Below are positions 9,085 to 17,537 of a DNA stretch of 64,000 nt, in pieces. The notes below the pieces were generated by a model. That model made no database searches. It had not been told where the DNA came from and saw nothing but the letters and a program-made list of their open reading frames with translations. Origin of the DNA: Chitinophagales bacterium (GTDB taxonomy: Bacteria; Bacteroidota; Bacteroidia; Chitinophagales; CAIOSU01); NCBI GenBank assembly GCA_026003335.1, contig BPHB01000001.1, positions 1-64,000 of the forward strand, given 5' to 3'. The translations under genes were made by a program, and so were the position numbers. Numbering within the stretch: the first letter of the stretch is position 1; every line of letters begins with the position of its first letter.

Positions 9085-9501
9085 ATGTATCCACCTGAAT
9101 TAGTAGCACCGATGAAGGAGGAGTTGACAGAAGTAGGATTTAAAGAACTGTTAACTCCGGAACAGGTAGATGAAGTATTAAAAAACACCGAGGGCACTAC
9201 GTTGGTCGTGGTGAACTCTATTTGCGGATGCGCAGCCCGCAATGCCAGGCCTGCTGTGAAAATGGCTCTGGCCCAAAGTACCAAAAAGCCCCAGCGGCTC
9301 ACTACGGTTTTTGCAGGCGTAGATCGCGAGTCTACTGAGCGGGCCAGAGAATATATGCGGCCTTATCCGCCTTCATCACCTTCTATAGCGTTGTTTAAAG
9401 ACGGCAAGCTGGTGCACTTTTTAGAGCGCCATAACATTGAAGGCAGGCCGGCCGAAGTAATTGCCGAAAATCTCAAAGCGGCCTTCAACGAATTCTGCTG
9501 A
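9085..9501 (+). CDS. Bacilliredoxin (BrxA/BrxB, YphP/YqiW family)
   Basis: Thioredoxin-fold disulfide isomerase that reduces mixed disulfides with bacillithiol. The 138-residue product has the hallmark CGC motif (C47-G-C49 in NSICGCAARNARP), the N-terminal MYPPELVAPMKEEL and the C-terminal FLERHNIEGR segment with the Arg of the family. It follows the suf genes by 56 bp and may share their transcript or have its own promoter in the AT-rich gap. The gene ends 10 bp before the convergent OmpA lipoprotein. Its presence suggests that this organism makes bacillithiol, which the window itself does not show. Confidence 0.92.
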   Translation: MYPPELVAPMKEELTEVGFKELLTPEQVDEVLKNTEGTTLVVVNSICGCAARNARPAVKMALAQSTKKPQRLTTVFAGVDRESTERAREYMRPYPPSSPSIALFKDGKLVHFLERHNIEGRPAEVIAENLKAAFNEFC

Positions 9502-9511
9502 AAAGCCCGTT

Positions 9512-10390
9512 TTATTCGCTTACCGGCTTCTCAGAATCCTGGGCCGGTGTGACACCTGCAGGTGTCATAAGCTGGAAAAACTGATCCAGCTTGGGCAGAA
9601 TAATGATTTCGGTTCTGCGGTTGAGGCTGCGTCCATCGGCAGTAGCATTATCTGCCTTAGGTAGATATTCGCCACGGCCACCGGCAGTCATGCGGGAGGG
9701 GTCAACGTTATACTTCGTTTGAAGCAACCGTACTACAGCTGTAGAGCGCATGACGCTAAGGTCCCAGTTGTCATTGAGACATTCGGTCTTAATGGGCACA
9801 TTATCGGTGTGTCCTTCCACCAGAATTTCCAGCTCCCGATGGTCATTAATCACTTTGGCAATTTTTTCCAGAACCTTTTCCGCAGGAGGATTGATTTTGG
9901 TACTTCCGGATTTAAACAGCATTTTATCGGAGAGAGAGATGTAAACTACTCCCTTCTTTACCTCTATCTGAACGTCCTGATCATTTACGTCTGAGAGAGA
10001 GCGCTTCAGGTTTGTCACCAGAGCCAGGTTGAGGGAGTCTTTAATATTGATGCTACGATTCAGTTCCTTAATGTATTTGCTTTGTTCATTAATGGCCTCC
10101 AGAGATTTTTTGATACTCTCGGCTCCGGATTGGCTGATTACGGAAAGGTCGGCCAGCCGGTCCAGCAGGTTGGTATTGGTTTTTTTCAGATAGTCTATCT
10201 GGTCTTCCAGATCTTTGATTTTGCCAGCCTGCTCTGAAATAGTAGCCTGGGCCTTGACCAGTTCTTTTTCACAATTTTCTGCTTTTACCTTTAGCTCGTC
10301 ACGAACAAGCTGAATTTCGGTAAACTTCTTTTTTGCAACGCAGGAGGACAACAAAACAGTGCAGCTTAAAACATAAATCCATCTTTTCAT
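9512..10390 (-). CDS. OmpA-family lipoprotein (peptidoglycan-binding)
   Basis: Outer-membrane-anchored protein that tethers the envelope to peptidoglycan. The signal peptide ends in the lipobox LLSSC (Cys near residue 17). Residues about 30-125 form a heptad-rich coiled coil (LVKAQATISEQAGKIKDLE and following), then an OmpA/MotB C-terminal domain holds EGHTDNVPIK and DLSVMRSTAVVRLL and RMTAGGRGEYLP with NRRTEIII, the diaminopimelate-binding Asp and Arg positions. The last residues are proline-rich and disordered. It is monocistronic and convergent with the bacilliredoxin gene. Confidence 0.9.
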   Translation of the reverse strand: MKRWIYVLSCTVLLSSCVAKKKFTEIQLVRDELKVKAENCEKELVKAQATISEQAGKIKDLEDQIDYLKKTNTNLLDRLADLSVISQSGAESIKKSLEAINEQSKYIKELNRSINIKDSLNLALVTNLKRSLSDVNDQDVQIEVKKGVVYISLSDKMLFKSGSTKINPPAEKVLEKIAKVINDHRELEILVEGHTDNVPIKTECLNDNWDLSVMRSTAVVRLLQTKYNVDPSRMTAGGRGEYLPKADNATADGRSLNRRTEIIILPKLDQFFQLMTPAGVTPAQDSEKPVSE

Positions 10391-10512
10391 CGTTGAAAAA
10401 TTTCTCCAAACTTAGCATTGCTTTTATATTTCTTAAAAAAAGTAGGGCATATTTAATCAGTGCGGGTGGATATTCATTCTGTCAAATTTTCCTTTGGTGG
10501 GTCATAATCCTC

Positions 10513-10520
10513 TATATTTG
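10513..10520 (+). promoter_or_regulatory. Candidate -7 element before the hydroxylase gene
   Basis: TATATTTG is a perfect match to TAnnTTTG, 36 bp before the start codon. A TTTG at 10493-10496 sits 16 bp upstream, slightly closer than the usual spacing, so the pair is plausible but not proven. Confidence 0.45.
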
Positions 10521-10556
10521 TCGTTCTGGTACTTTACCGGCCATATAGAATAGTAA

Positions 10557-11462
10557 ATGATGCAACATATGATGGATTTCACTACGGGCAAAGTGGATTT
10601 TGCAACGATGCTGGAAAATTACTCCAATGCGCCTAACCTGCTGCTGTATGCTTCTCCGTTTATGCTGCTGTTCGTATTTCTGGAATATCGCTATAGTAAA
10701 AGAAAAAACCTGGGGCTGTATTCACCTAAAGACCTGAAAGCCTCTGTGCTGATTGGAATAGGATATCTGGCTTGTACGGCTGCAATCGGTTTTTTTACCA
10801 TCTACACGGTGTGGTGGGTGTATTACCATTTGACTCCGCCTGTTCTGCTGATGCCGGTTACATGGTGGTCATTTCTGTTGTGTATGGTAGTGTATGATTT
10901 TGCGCGTTACTGGGCTCACCGCGTGGCACATGAACAGCGTTTCTGGTGGGCTTCACACATTACGCATCATTCATCTGAAAAATATAACCTCACGGTATCC
11001 TTTCGCCTCTGCTGGGTAGATCAGGTTAAGCTGATTTTCTTCCTGCCGGTGGTCATGCTGGGCTTTGACCCGATTATGTTTTTTATCGTGCATCAGATAG
11101 GCATTCTATATCAGTTTTGGCAACACACCGAGCTGATAAGGCCTATGCCTGCGTGGGTGGAGTATATTTTTGTGACTCCGTGGAATCATCATGTGCATCA
11201 TGCCAAAAATGAAGTATACATAGATAAAAATTATGGCTCCATGTTTATTATTTGGGATCGTATGTTCGGTACTTTTCAGGAGCCATGCGAAAAGCCGGTT
11301 TACGGAGTGAAACAGCCGATAAGATCTTACAATCCGGTGTATCTGGTATTTCATGAGTATGTGGATCTGGTGCGTGACCTGTGGACGGCAAAAAGCTGGA
11401 AAGATCGGTACAAGGCCCTGTTGGGCAGACCCGGAGCTTATCAGGGAGCAGAAAAATTCTGA
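10557..11462 (+). CDS. Sterol desaturase/fatty acid hydroxylase family protein
   Basis: Membrane di-iron oxygenase of the FA hydroxylase superfamily. The histidine clusters are complete: H121-x3-H125 (HRVAH), H134-x2-H137-H138 (HITHH), H179, H190 and a C-terminal HHVHH at 211-215. Four to five hydrophobic segments surround them (about 28-42, 62-90, 100-115, 155-185). The substrate cannot be read from the sequence; members hydroxylate sterols, carotenoids, ether lipids or fatty acids. ATG ATG gives two possible adjacent starts; I use the first. The last 22 bp overlap the convergent polymerase gene. Confidence 0.88.
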   Translation: MMQHMMDFTTGKVDFATMLENYSNAPNLLLYASPFMLLFVFLEYRYSKRKNLGLYSPKDLKASVLIGIGYLACTAAIGFFTIYTVWWVYYHLTPPVLLMPVTWWSFLLCMVVYDFARYWAHRVAHEQRFWWASHITHHSSEKYNLTVSFRLCWVDQVKLIFFLPVVMLGFDPIMFFIVHQIGILYQFWQHTELIRPMPAWVEYIFVTPWNHHVHHAKNEVYIDKNYGSMFIIWDRMFGTFQEPCEKPVYGVKQPIRSYNPVYLVFHEYVDLVRDLWTAKSWKDRYKALLGRPGAYQGAEKF

Positions 11463-14400
11463 AGCGTTTCTGTTGCAGACGGTTGTGCCGTGACTTGTCC
11501 TGAAGAAAAACCGCAACCCCACCTGCCCGGAGTTTTTTCAAGGGGATATTCTCCAGGCACAGTGGGTAGTCGCTCTATGGAGAAAGCTTCTATGCTGATA
11601 AATCCGAATTCACAGGTGACCGTGCCTGTAATGAGATAACAACCCGGTCCCTGAAAAGGAAATCTTTTTACCACATCCGGAAAATGTACTGTGTCCAGCC
11701 ATTGCCCTTCCCGGTCAAGGAAAGTACCGAACTGCATCTTTTCGCCTTTGCACGTTAGCGTGGTTTTAATATGAATCAGATAGCCGACAATGGATACCCT
11801 TTCTCCAATATGGTTGGCGAGGTCGGCAGCCTTGAGTAAGGAGGGAAGAGGCCCCTGTAGCAGCTGAAACGGAGAGGCGCTCACCGCGAAACCCAGCAGC
11901 TCAATCTCATCAAACACATCTTCGTAATTGTAATGAGTAAGTGCAGGTAATCTGAATTCTTTGACTTCCGTGTCAAAGAGTTTTTTCTGACGAGGCTTCG
12001 GGGTGGTGTGTGCAAGCAGAAAGTGCGCTTCCCAGAGGAGCTCTTTTTTCTGAATGCCGGTAAACCGAAATGCGCCCGCGCGAATAAGCAGCCGGAGTTG
12101 CTGCAGAGATATTTCAACTCTGTGTACAAAATCATACAGGCTGAGAAATGCTCCGTGGGCTTTACGCGCTGAGACTATGCTGTTTATTATGGATGTTTCC
12201 AGCATCCGTATGCGCTGCAATCCGAGCCATATGGTACTGCCGCAGATGGTGGTCAGTGGCTCGCTGTGATTGACGCATGGCAGTTCAACTTGGGCTCCGT
12301 GCAGGCGGGCTTCATGCAGGTAGAGTTCGGGTTGGTAAAAACCCCCTCCGTTGTTCAGGGTAGCCACCATGTATTCCAGCGGATAGTGTGCCTTCAGATA
12401 AAGCGCCTGGTAGCTTTCCACCGCGTAGCTGGCCGAATGGCCCTTTGCAAAGGCATAGCTGGCAAAGGTTTCTATCTGCTGCCATATCTCTGACACGGTG
12501 TTTGCATCATACCCCTTTGCCAGACAATTGCGGAAAAAAGAGGCTTTTACCTTGCTGAACTCATTCCGTTCTTTAAACTTCCAGGACATTCCCCTGCGCA
12601 GCAGGTCGGCTTCCGCCAGAGACAGGCCTGCAAACAGATGAGCCACCTTAATGACATCCTCCTGATATACCATCACTCCGAAAGTTTCTTCCAGCAGCTC
12701 ATATAATGCAGGGAGCCTGGCCTGTGCCTCTTCTCTTTTTTTAGGGTCCCTGAAGCGCAAAATATATTCGCGCATCATGCCGGATTTTGCCACGCCTGGC
12801 CTGATGACTGAGCTGGCAGCCACCAATCCCGGATAATCATCCACCCGCAGTTTGGCAAGCAGCATGCGCATAGCCGGAGATTCCACGTAAAAGCAACCAA
12901 TGGTTTTGCCGCTCCTGAGCAGTGTTTTTATCTGCTCATCCTGTTTGAAACGTTTCAGGTCATGAATGTCAATATCCACACCTCTGTTATTCCGGATAAG
13001 TGTTAGGGCGTCTTTGATTTTTCCCAGTCCGCGCTGGCTCAGGATGTCAAACTTGTACAGGCCGATATCTTCAGCCTCAAGCATGCTGAACTGGGTTGTC
13101 GGGAAATTTTTAGGAGGCAGAAAGGTGGCCGTGTAGGTTGAAACAGGTTCTTCGGAAATTAAAACTCCGCTGGCGTGCACACTCAAATAGGCGGGCAGCT
13201 TATGGATGCGTTGGGCGTATTGCAGGATAGTGCGCCCAAGGTAGTCTGTACAACTGCCGGTATGAGTGGCTGCATGTTGTAAGTGTGTGATTTCATCATC
13301 CGGAAGACCGAATGCAAGGGCAGTTTCGCGAATGGCTGAATCGGCCTGGAAAGTATTATATGCGCCCACCAAGGCAACGTGTCGGGGAGAGTACGTGCGG
13401 AAAAGGTAACCGACCACATCATCGCGATCAGTCCAGGAAAAGTCAATGTCAAAGTCGGGCGGCTGTCTGCGGGCAGGGTTCAGAAAGCGCTCAAAATATA
13501 AATCCAGTTCAATGGGGTCCACGTCAGTGATGCGCAGCAGGTAGGCCACCAGGCTGTTCGCCCCGCTGCCTCTGCCTACATAATAATAGCCTTTGTGTCG
13601 GGCATATTGCACCAGATCCCAGTTAATCAGAAAGTAAGAGCAATAGTCAAGATGATAAATGACCTGCAGCTCTTTTTCCATGCGGGTAAGAATGGTGTTG
13701 TCAGGCTGCTCGTAACGATAGGAGAGCCCCTCTTCGGCCAGGGTGCGCAAATAATTGCGGTCAGCTTGGGGGCTATGCAGAAAACAACGTTTGTTTTTGC
13801 TGGTGCCAAACTCAAACTGTACGGTGCATTCCGACAGCAGACGTTCTGTGTTGCGAAGGATTTGGGGGTAGTCCTTGCAGAGAGCATGTAATTCTTTTTG
13901 TGGAATTAAAAACTCATCAGGAGAGGCTAATTCCTCTGCCGGCAGTTTGCTTAAAAGCATATTGTTATTTATGGCTCGCAAAAGCCGGTGTGTGGAAAAA
14001 TCATCCCCGGATAAAAAAGTAACCGGCTGCAGAAGAACTAGTTTGTTCTGGTGATGTATCCATTCTGAAAATGGCAGACTCTTCAGCTCACCGGGGCGAA
14101 TGCCGACAAATTCGTTTTCGCGCAGGGAAGCGTAATCAGTTTTTCCGAGGGGAAAGATGATAAATGCATCACTGAATGCGGGAGGATAATCAGGCGGAGG
14201 CAGATGCTGGTGCAGATAACAGGAGAGGTATGTATTCAATTCTCTCAGGCCCGTATTGTTTCTGGCAATACCGATGTATTGCTGTCGCATACCATTGCGG
14301 AAGTCAATGCCGACAACAGGTTTTATGTTATATGTGGGAGCAATACGTATCCATTCGGTACAGGCTGAGGTGGTGTTGATGTCAGTAAGTGCTGCACAGC

Positions 14401-14491
14401 AATACCCTTGCTGACGGAGTTGCCCCAGCAGTTGTACCGGAGTGAGTATTCCATATTGCAGACTGTAGCAACTATGGCAGTTCAGCAGCAT
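11441..14491 (-). CDS. dnaE2: DnaE2-like DNA polymerase III alpha subunit (error-prone type)
   Basis: C-family polymerase of 1016 residues, clearly shorter than replicative DnaE. Polymerase motifs are intact: GRGSGANSLVAYLLRITDVD near 310, PDFDIDFSWTDRD near 345 (two catalytic Asp) and YKFDILSQRGLGKI near 475 (third Asp). The N-terminal PHP domain is degenerate: the usual HxH is NCH (residues 4-6) and the usual TDH is TDI (residues 37-39), so metal-dependent proofreading is unlikely. A C-terminal OB-fold (VSIVGYLIHIK...) is present. It starts 16 bp after dinB, which indicates a translesion-synthesis operon like the imuB-dnaE2 cassettes of other bacteria. The 3' end overlaps the convergent hydroxylase gene. 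Confidence 0.92.
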   Translation of the reverse strand: MLLNCHSCYSLQYGILTPVQLLGQLRQQGYCCAALTDINTTSACTEWIRIAPTYNIKPVVGIDFRNGMRQQYIGIARNNTGLRELNTYLSCYLHQHLPPPDYPPAFSDAFIIFPLGKTDYASLRENEFVGIRPGELKSLPFSEWIHHQNKLVLLQPVTFLSGDDFSTHRLLRAINNNMLLSKLPAEELASPDEFLIPQKELHALCKDYPQILRNTERLLSECTVQFEFGTSKNKRCFLHSPQADRNYLRTLAEEGLSYRYEQPDNTILTRMEKELQVIYHLDYCSYFLINWDLVQYARHKGYYYVGRGSGANSLVAYLLRITDVDPIELDLYFERFLNPARRQPPDFDIDFSWTDRDDVVGYLFRTYSPRHVALVGAYNTFQADSAIRETALAFGLPDDEITHLQHAATHTGSCTDYLGRTILQYAQRIHKLPAYLSVHASGVLISEEPVSTYTATFLPPKNFPTTQFSMLEAEDIGLYKFDILSQRGLGKIKDALTLIRNNRGVDIDIHDLKRFKQDEQIKTLLRSGKTIGCFYVESPAMRMLLAKLRVDDYPGLVAASSVIRPGVAKSGMMREYILRFRDPKKREEAQARLPALYELLEETFGVMVYQEDVIKVAHLFAGLSLAEADLLRRGMSWKFKERNEFSKVKASFFRNCLAKGYDANTVSEIWQQIETFASYAFAKGHSASYAVESYQALYLKAHYPLEYMVATLNNGGGFYQPELYLHEARLHGAQVELPCVNHSEPLTTICGSTIWLGLQRIRMLETSIINSIVSARKAHGAFLSLYDFVHRVEISLQQLRLLIRAGAFRFTGIQKKELLWEAHFLLAHTTPKPRQKKLFDTEVKEFRLPALTHYNYEDVFDEIELLGFAVSASPFQLLQGPLPSLLKAADLANHIGERVSIVGYLIHIKTTLTCKGEKMQFGTFLDREGQWLDTVHFPDVVKRFPFQGPGCYLITGTVTCEFGFISIEAFSIERLPTVPGEYPLEKTPGRWGCGFSSGQVTAQPSATETLQNFSAP

Positions 14492-14507
14492 AAAGCAGCG
14501 TTTTTGT

Positions 14508-15731
14508 TCATGCCCTGCGGTGAGCCGGTATCACCGGAGGCATGCCGTTGAAGGAATTCATCCTCCCTATTCCTCGTGAGCCTATAGCAACAGCACGCTT
14601 CACAGCATCTTGCCCATGCCGGTTGCGGATATTGTCCATAGCCTGATAAAGATTCAGCAGCCGCATATCTTCTTCAAACAGGTCAATCTGATGTCTGCCT
14701 CCCACAAGATGGCTGAATGCTACTCCGATCAATCTGATCAGTACTCTGCGGTTATACAGGTCGTTAAAAAGGTCAAGTGTTGTAGCAATGAGGGTATGAT
14801 CGGCTGCGGTGTAAGGTATACGTTTTTGTTTGCTCTGTGTGTGAAAGTCGGAGTAGCGTATGCGCACGGTGATACAGGCAGTAAGCTTATTGTCATTACG
14901 CAACTGGTAGGCAAGATTTTCAGCCATGGCGGTGAGTATGCTTTTCAGCTTGACTATATCGCAAGTATCGTGTTCAAAGGTGCGCTCTATGGATATGGAT
15001 TTTCGTTCATGATAGGGTATGACCGGAGTAGGGTCAATGCCTTGTGCTTTTCTCCACAGCGTGACTCCGTTTTGCCCCAGCACACTCTCCAGGATTTCCG
15101 GAGGCATTTGCTGCACTGTTTTTACATATTCTATACCCAGACTGCGCAGCAGATGGTAGGTCTGAGGACCTACCATGGGAATTTTTCTGACAGACAGCGG
15201 AGCAAGAAAGGCTTTTTCCTCTCCGCAGGCGATTTGTCTGTGATTGTTGGGTTTGGCTTCTCCTGTACCTACTTTGGCTACAGTTTTGTTGGTGGCTAAG
15301 CCAAACGAAACGGGTAATCCCGTTTCACGGATGATTTTCTCGCGTAGCTCTTGTGCCCACTTGTAGCAGCCAAAAAATTTATCCATGCCGCTGGCGTCAA
15401 TATAGAATTCATCAATAGATGATTTTTCAAACACCGGAGACATCTCTCTGATGATTTGGGTAACCGTCTCGGACTCTTTGCTGTAGAGACTACTATCTCC
15501 CCGGATGATGATGGCATGAGGACAAAGCTGCCGGGCCAGCTGCATAGGCATGGCCGAGTATATGCCGTACCTGCGGGCTTCATAACTGCAGGAGGCCACT
15601 ACACCCCGCGCTGAGGTGCCTCCTACCACTACAGGCCGACCTGCCAGACGAGGATTATACTTCCGTTCACAGGAAACGAAAAAGCTATCCAGGTCAAGGT
15701 GAATGATGGAGCGATGAAAACTTGTAGGCAT
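14508..15731 (-). CDS. dinB: DNA polymerase IV (Y-family, DinB)
   Basis: Translesion polymerase of 407 residues. Catalytic residues lie in HLDLDSFFVSCE near residue 11 and KSSIDEFYIDASG near residue 103. A helix-hairpin-helix (RKIPMVGPQTYHLLRSLGI) and the little-finger domain follow. QIDLFEE near residue 350 is a canonical beta-clamp binding motif, so it should load on the sliding clamp. It is the first gene of the dinB-dnaE2 operon. The upstream region has two tandem palindromic sites 15-55 bp before the ATG, suggesting repressor control. Confidence 0.95.
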   Translation of the reverse strand: MPTSFHRSIIHLDLDSFFVSCERKYNPRLAGRPVVVGGTSARGVVASCSYEARRYGIYSAMPMQLARQLCPHAIIIRGDSSLYSKESETVTQIIREMSPVFEKSSIDEFYIDASGMDKFFGCYKWAQELREKIIRETGLPVSFGLATNKTVAKVGTGEAKPNNHRQIACGEEKAFLAPLSVRKIPMVGPQTYHLLRSLGIEYVKTVQQMPPEILESVLGQNGVTLWRKAQGIDPTPVIPYHERKSISIERTFEHDTCDIVKLKSILTAMAENLAYQLRNDNKLTACITVRIRYSDFHTQSKQKRIPYTAADHTLIATTLDLFNDLYNRRVLIRLIGVAFSHLVGGRHQIDLFEEDMRLLNLYQAMDNIRNRHGQDAVKRAVAIGSRGIGRMNSFNGMPPVIPAHRRA

Positions 15732-15745
15732 GAAAGTAAAAGTAA

Positions 15746-15785
15746 AGCTAAATTATTTAGCTACAAGAAGCTAAAAAAATTAGTT
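15746..15785 (-). promoter_or_regulatory. Tandem palindromic operator candidate for dinB-dnaE2
   Basis: AGCTAAATTATTTAGCT at 15746-15762 is a perfect 8-bp inverted repeat around one base. A second, looser copy lies at 15769-15785. Both contain CTAA-N5-TTAG (15748-15760 and 15771-15783) and start 23 bp apart, about two helical turns. They lie directly upstream of the dinB start, where a repressor would block transcription. The sites also lie in the promoter region of the divergent peptidase gene. Confidence 0.55.
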
Positions 15786-15859
15786 TATCAGGACATTGCC
15801 CCCGGCAAACAAACGAAACCTGTACCAACGCACCATGTTTTTCCTATTTTAGTCTTCTT

Positions 15860-17428
15860 ATGAAATCAGCAATATGGGGGGGCATGATGATAGGATGTGC
15901 AGTTTTTTCGCTTGCTGCACAAAATAACCCCCCGGTTATTTCCAATGTAGTGGCCCTTGCCGATACCGTCTTGCATAAACTGCACATTCGTTTTGAGGTA
16001 CACGATGACGAAGGAGATTTTATTGAAATATTTCTTGGAGTATCTTCTGATGGAGGCAGCTCATTTGACCAGGATACAAGAAATGCAACGGGCGACATTG
16101 GACATTTTATCCTGCAGGGGCAGGGTAAGGAAATAGAATGGTATTATCCTGATTCATTGTCCAAAAAGGTAAATGATTTGGTGGTCCGCCTTACGGCTAC
16201 TGATGTGGTGGCGGCAGATATTCAGCACATTGTCAGTCAGATTGACAGCGGCCGCCTGAAGCAGAATTTACTTATGCTACAGGGTATCAGGCACAGGAAT
16301 ACCGGGCTTCCTCATCTGCTTGCTGTTCAGGATTCGCTTGTAGCCCGTTTCCAGGAGCTAGGATTGCAAACGCGCGTACAACAATTTGCCCATGGCTCCT
16401 ACACAGCTAAAAATATTATCGGGGTGAAGTCGGGGACCGGCAGTAGAGCCGTATTTTTTGTAACAGGGCACTACGATACCGTGGATGATAGTCCGGGGGC
16501 TGATGACAATGCCAGCGCTATTGCCGGCATTCTTGAGATCATACGCATCCTGCAACCGCTTCAAACTGCACATGCAGTAGGTTTTATTGCCTTTGATCTG
16601 GAAGAAACAGGCCTTCTCGGGAGTAAAGAATTTGTGCAAAATGGTATCCTGCCACAGGAGGACGTTGCCGGAATCATTAACATGGATATGATCGGGTACT
16701 ACTCCGAGCGGCCGAATTCACAGAGCGTGCCGGCAGGTTTTGAAGTGGTATTCCCTGATTTGTATGCACAATTGGTGGCCAATCAGTTTGCCGCCAATTT
16801 TATCATCAGCACGGCCAATACAGCTTCAGCTGCGCTGCTGCAGCAGTTTGACAGCGTAGCTGCTTTGTATGTTCCTGATTTACTGGTTGGCTTTATTCAG
16901 GTGCCTGGTAACGGAGAGTTCATTCCTGATTCCCGCAGAAGTGATCATGCCCCGTTTTGGGATGCAGGTTTTGGAGCCTTACACCTTTCAGATGGTGCAG
17001 AAACGCGCAATCCCAACTATCATGCTCCTACGGATGTGGACACAGCCGTGCATTTTACATTTATGCGTAAAGTGACAATGGCTGTAGCGGCAATGGTTTT
17101 GCACCTTGCCCGCCCCCTGCATGCGACCAGCGTTATCGTGTCTGTTGCCGTAAACCCTTATTCGCATTCCGGAAGCCATATACCCGATTGCATGATAAGG
17201 CTCTCTGCAGGTCCGGGTGGCGGCTATCTGCATCTGGATTCGGGCTTTTGTCAGGATGATGTGCGCTTGCGGATTTTTTCTTCTGCGGGCATGCTGATGC
17301 AGGATGTGCGCCTGCGGCTTTCATCGGCAACAATACGTTATGTGCTGAATGATTTTCCCTCGGGACTTTACCTTGTGGAAATAGTGAGCTCAAAACGCTT
17401 TTGGCATCAAAAGGTATTAGTGGAATGA
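15860..17428 (+). CDS. Secreted M28 family peptidase with T9SS type A sorting domain
   Basis: Exported zinc aminopeptidase-like enzyme of 522 residues. A signal peptide (1 to about 20, ending LAAQ) is followed by a beta-rich domain (25-115) and the M28 catalytic domain: H204 and D206 in GHYDT, D215 in GADDNAS, E248-E249 in DLEETGLLGS, D276 in INMDMIGY, and a later SDHAPFW histidine. All five metal ligands and the catalytic Glu seem present. The last 75 residues (LRIFSSAGMLMQDVRLRL ... GLYLVEIVSS ... QKVLVE) are a type A sorting domain, so it is secreted by T9SS to the surface or medium. Divergent from dinB. Confidence 0.9.
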   Translation: MKSAIWGGMMIGCAVFSLAAQNNPPVISNVVALADTVLHKLHIRFEVHDDEGDFIEIFLGVSSDGGSSFDQDTRNATGDIGHFILQGQGKEIEWYYPDSLSKKVNDLVVRLTATDVVAADIQHIVSQIDSGRLKQNLLMLQGIRHRNTGLPHLLAVQDSLVARFQELGLQTRVQQFAHGSYTAKNIIGVKSGTGSRAVFFVTGHYDTVDDSPGADDNASAIAGILEIIRILQPLQTAHAVGFIAFDLEETGLLGSKEFVQNGILPQEDVAGIINMDMIGYYSERPNSQSVPAGFEVVFPDLYAQLVANQFAANFIISTANTASAALLQQFDSVAALYVPDLLVGFIQVPGNGEFIPDSRRSDHAPFWDAGFGALHLSDGAETRNPNYHAPTDVDTAVHFTFMRKVTMAVAAMVLHLARPLHATSVIVSVAVNPYSHSGSHIPDCMIRLSAGPGGGYLHLDSGFCQDDVRLRIFSSAGMLMQDVRLRLSSATIRYVLNDFPSGLYLVEIVSSKRFWHQKVLVE

Positions 17429-17537
17429 AAGGCTTTTTGACGGTCGCTGCGGAACCCATATTTTCTGCTTTTATCCAATGCTGGTATAATATGCCGCATT
17501 AAAAAAAAATGAGCAGTACTCTTTCGTTTTTTTTCAG

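Noticed and set aside
14610-15299. 229-codon plus-strand ORF
   Set aside because: Antisense shadow of dinB.
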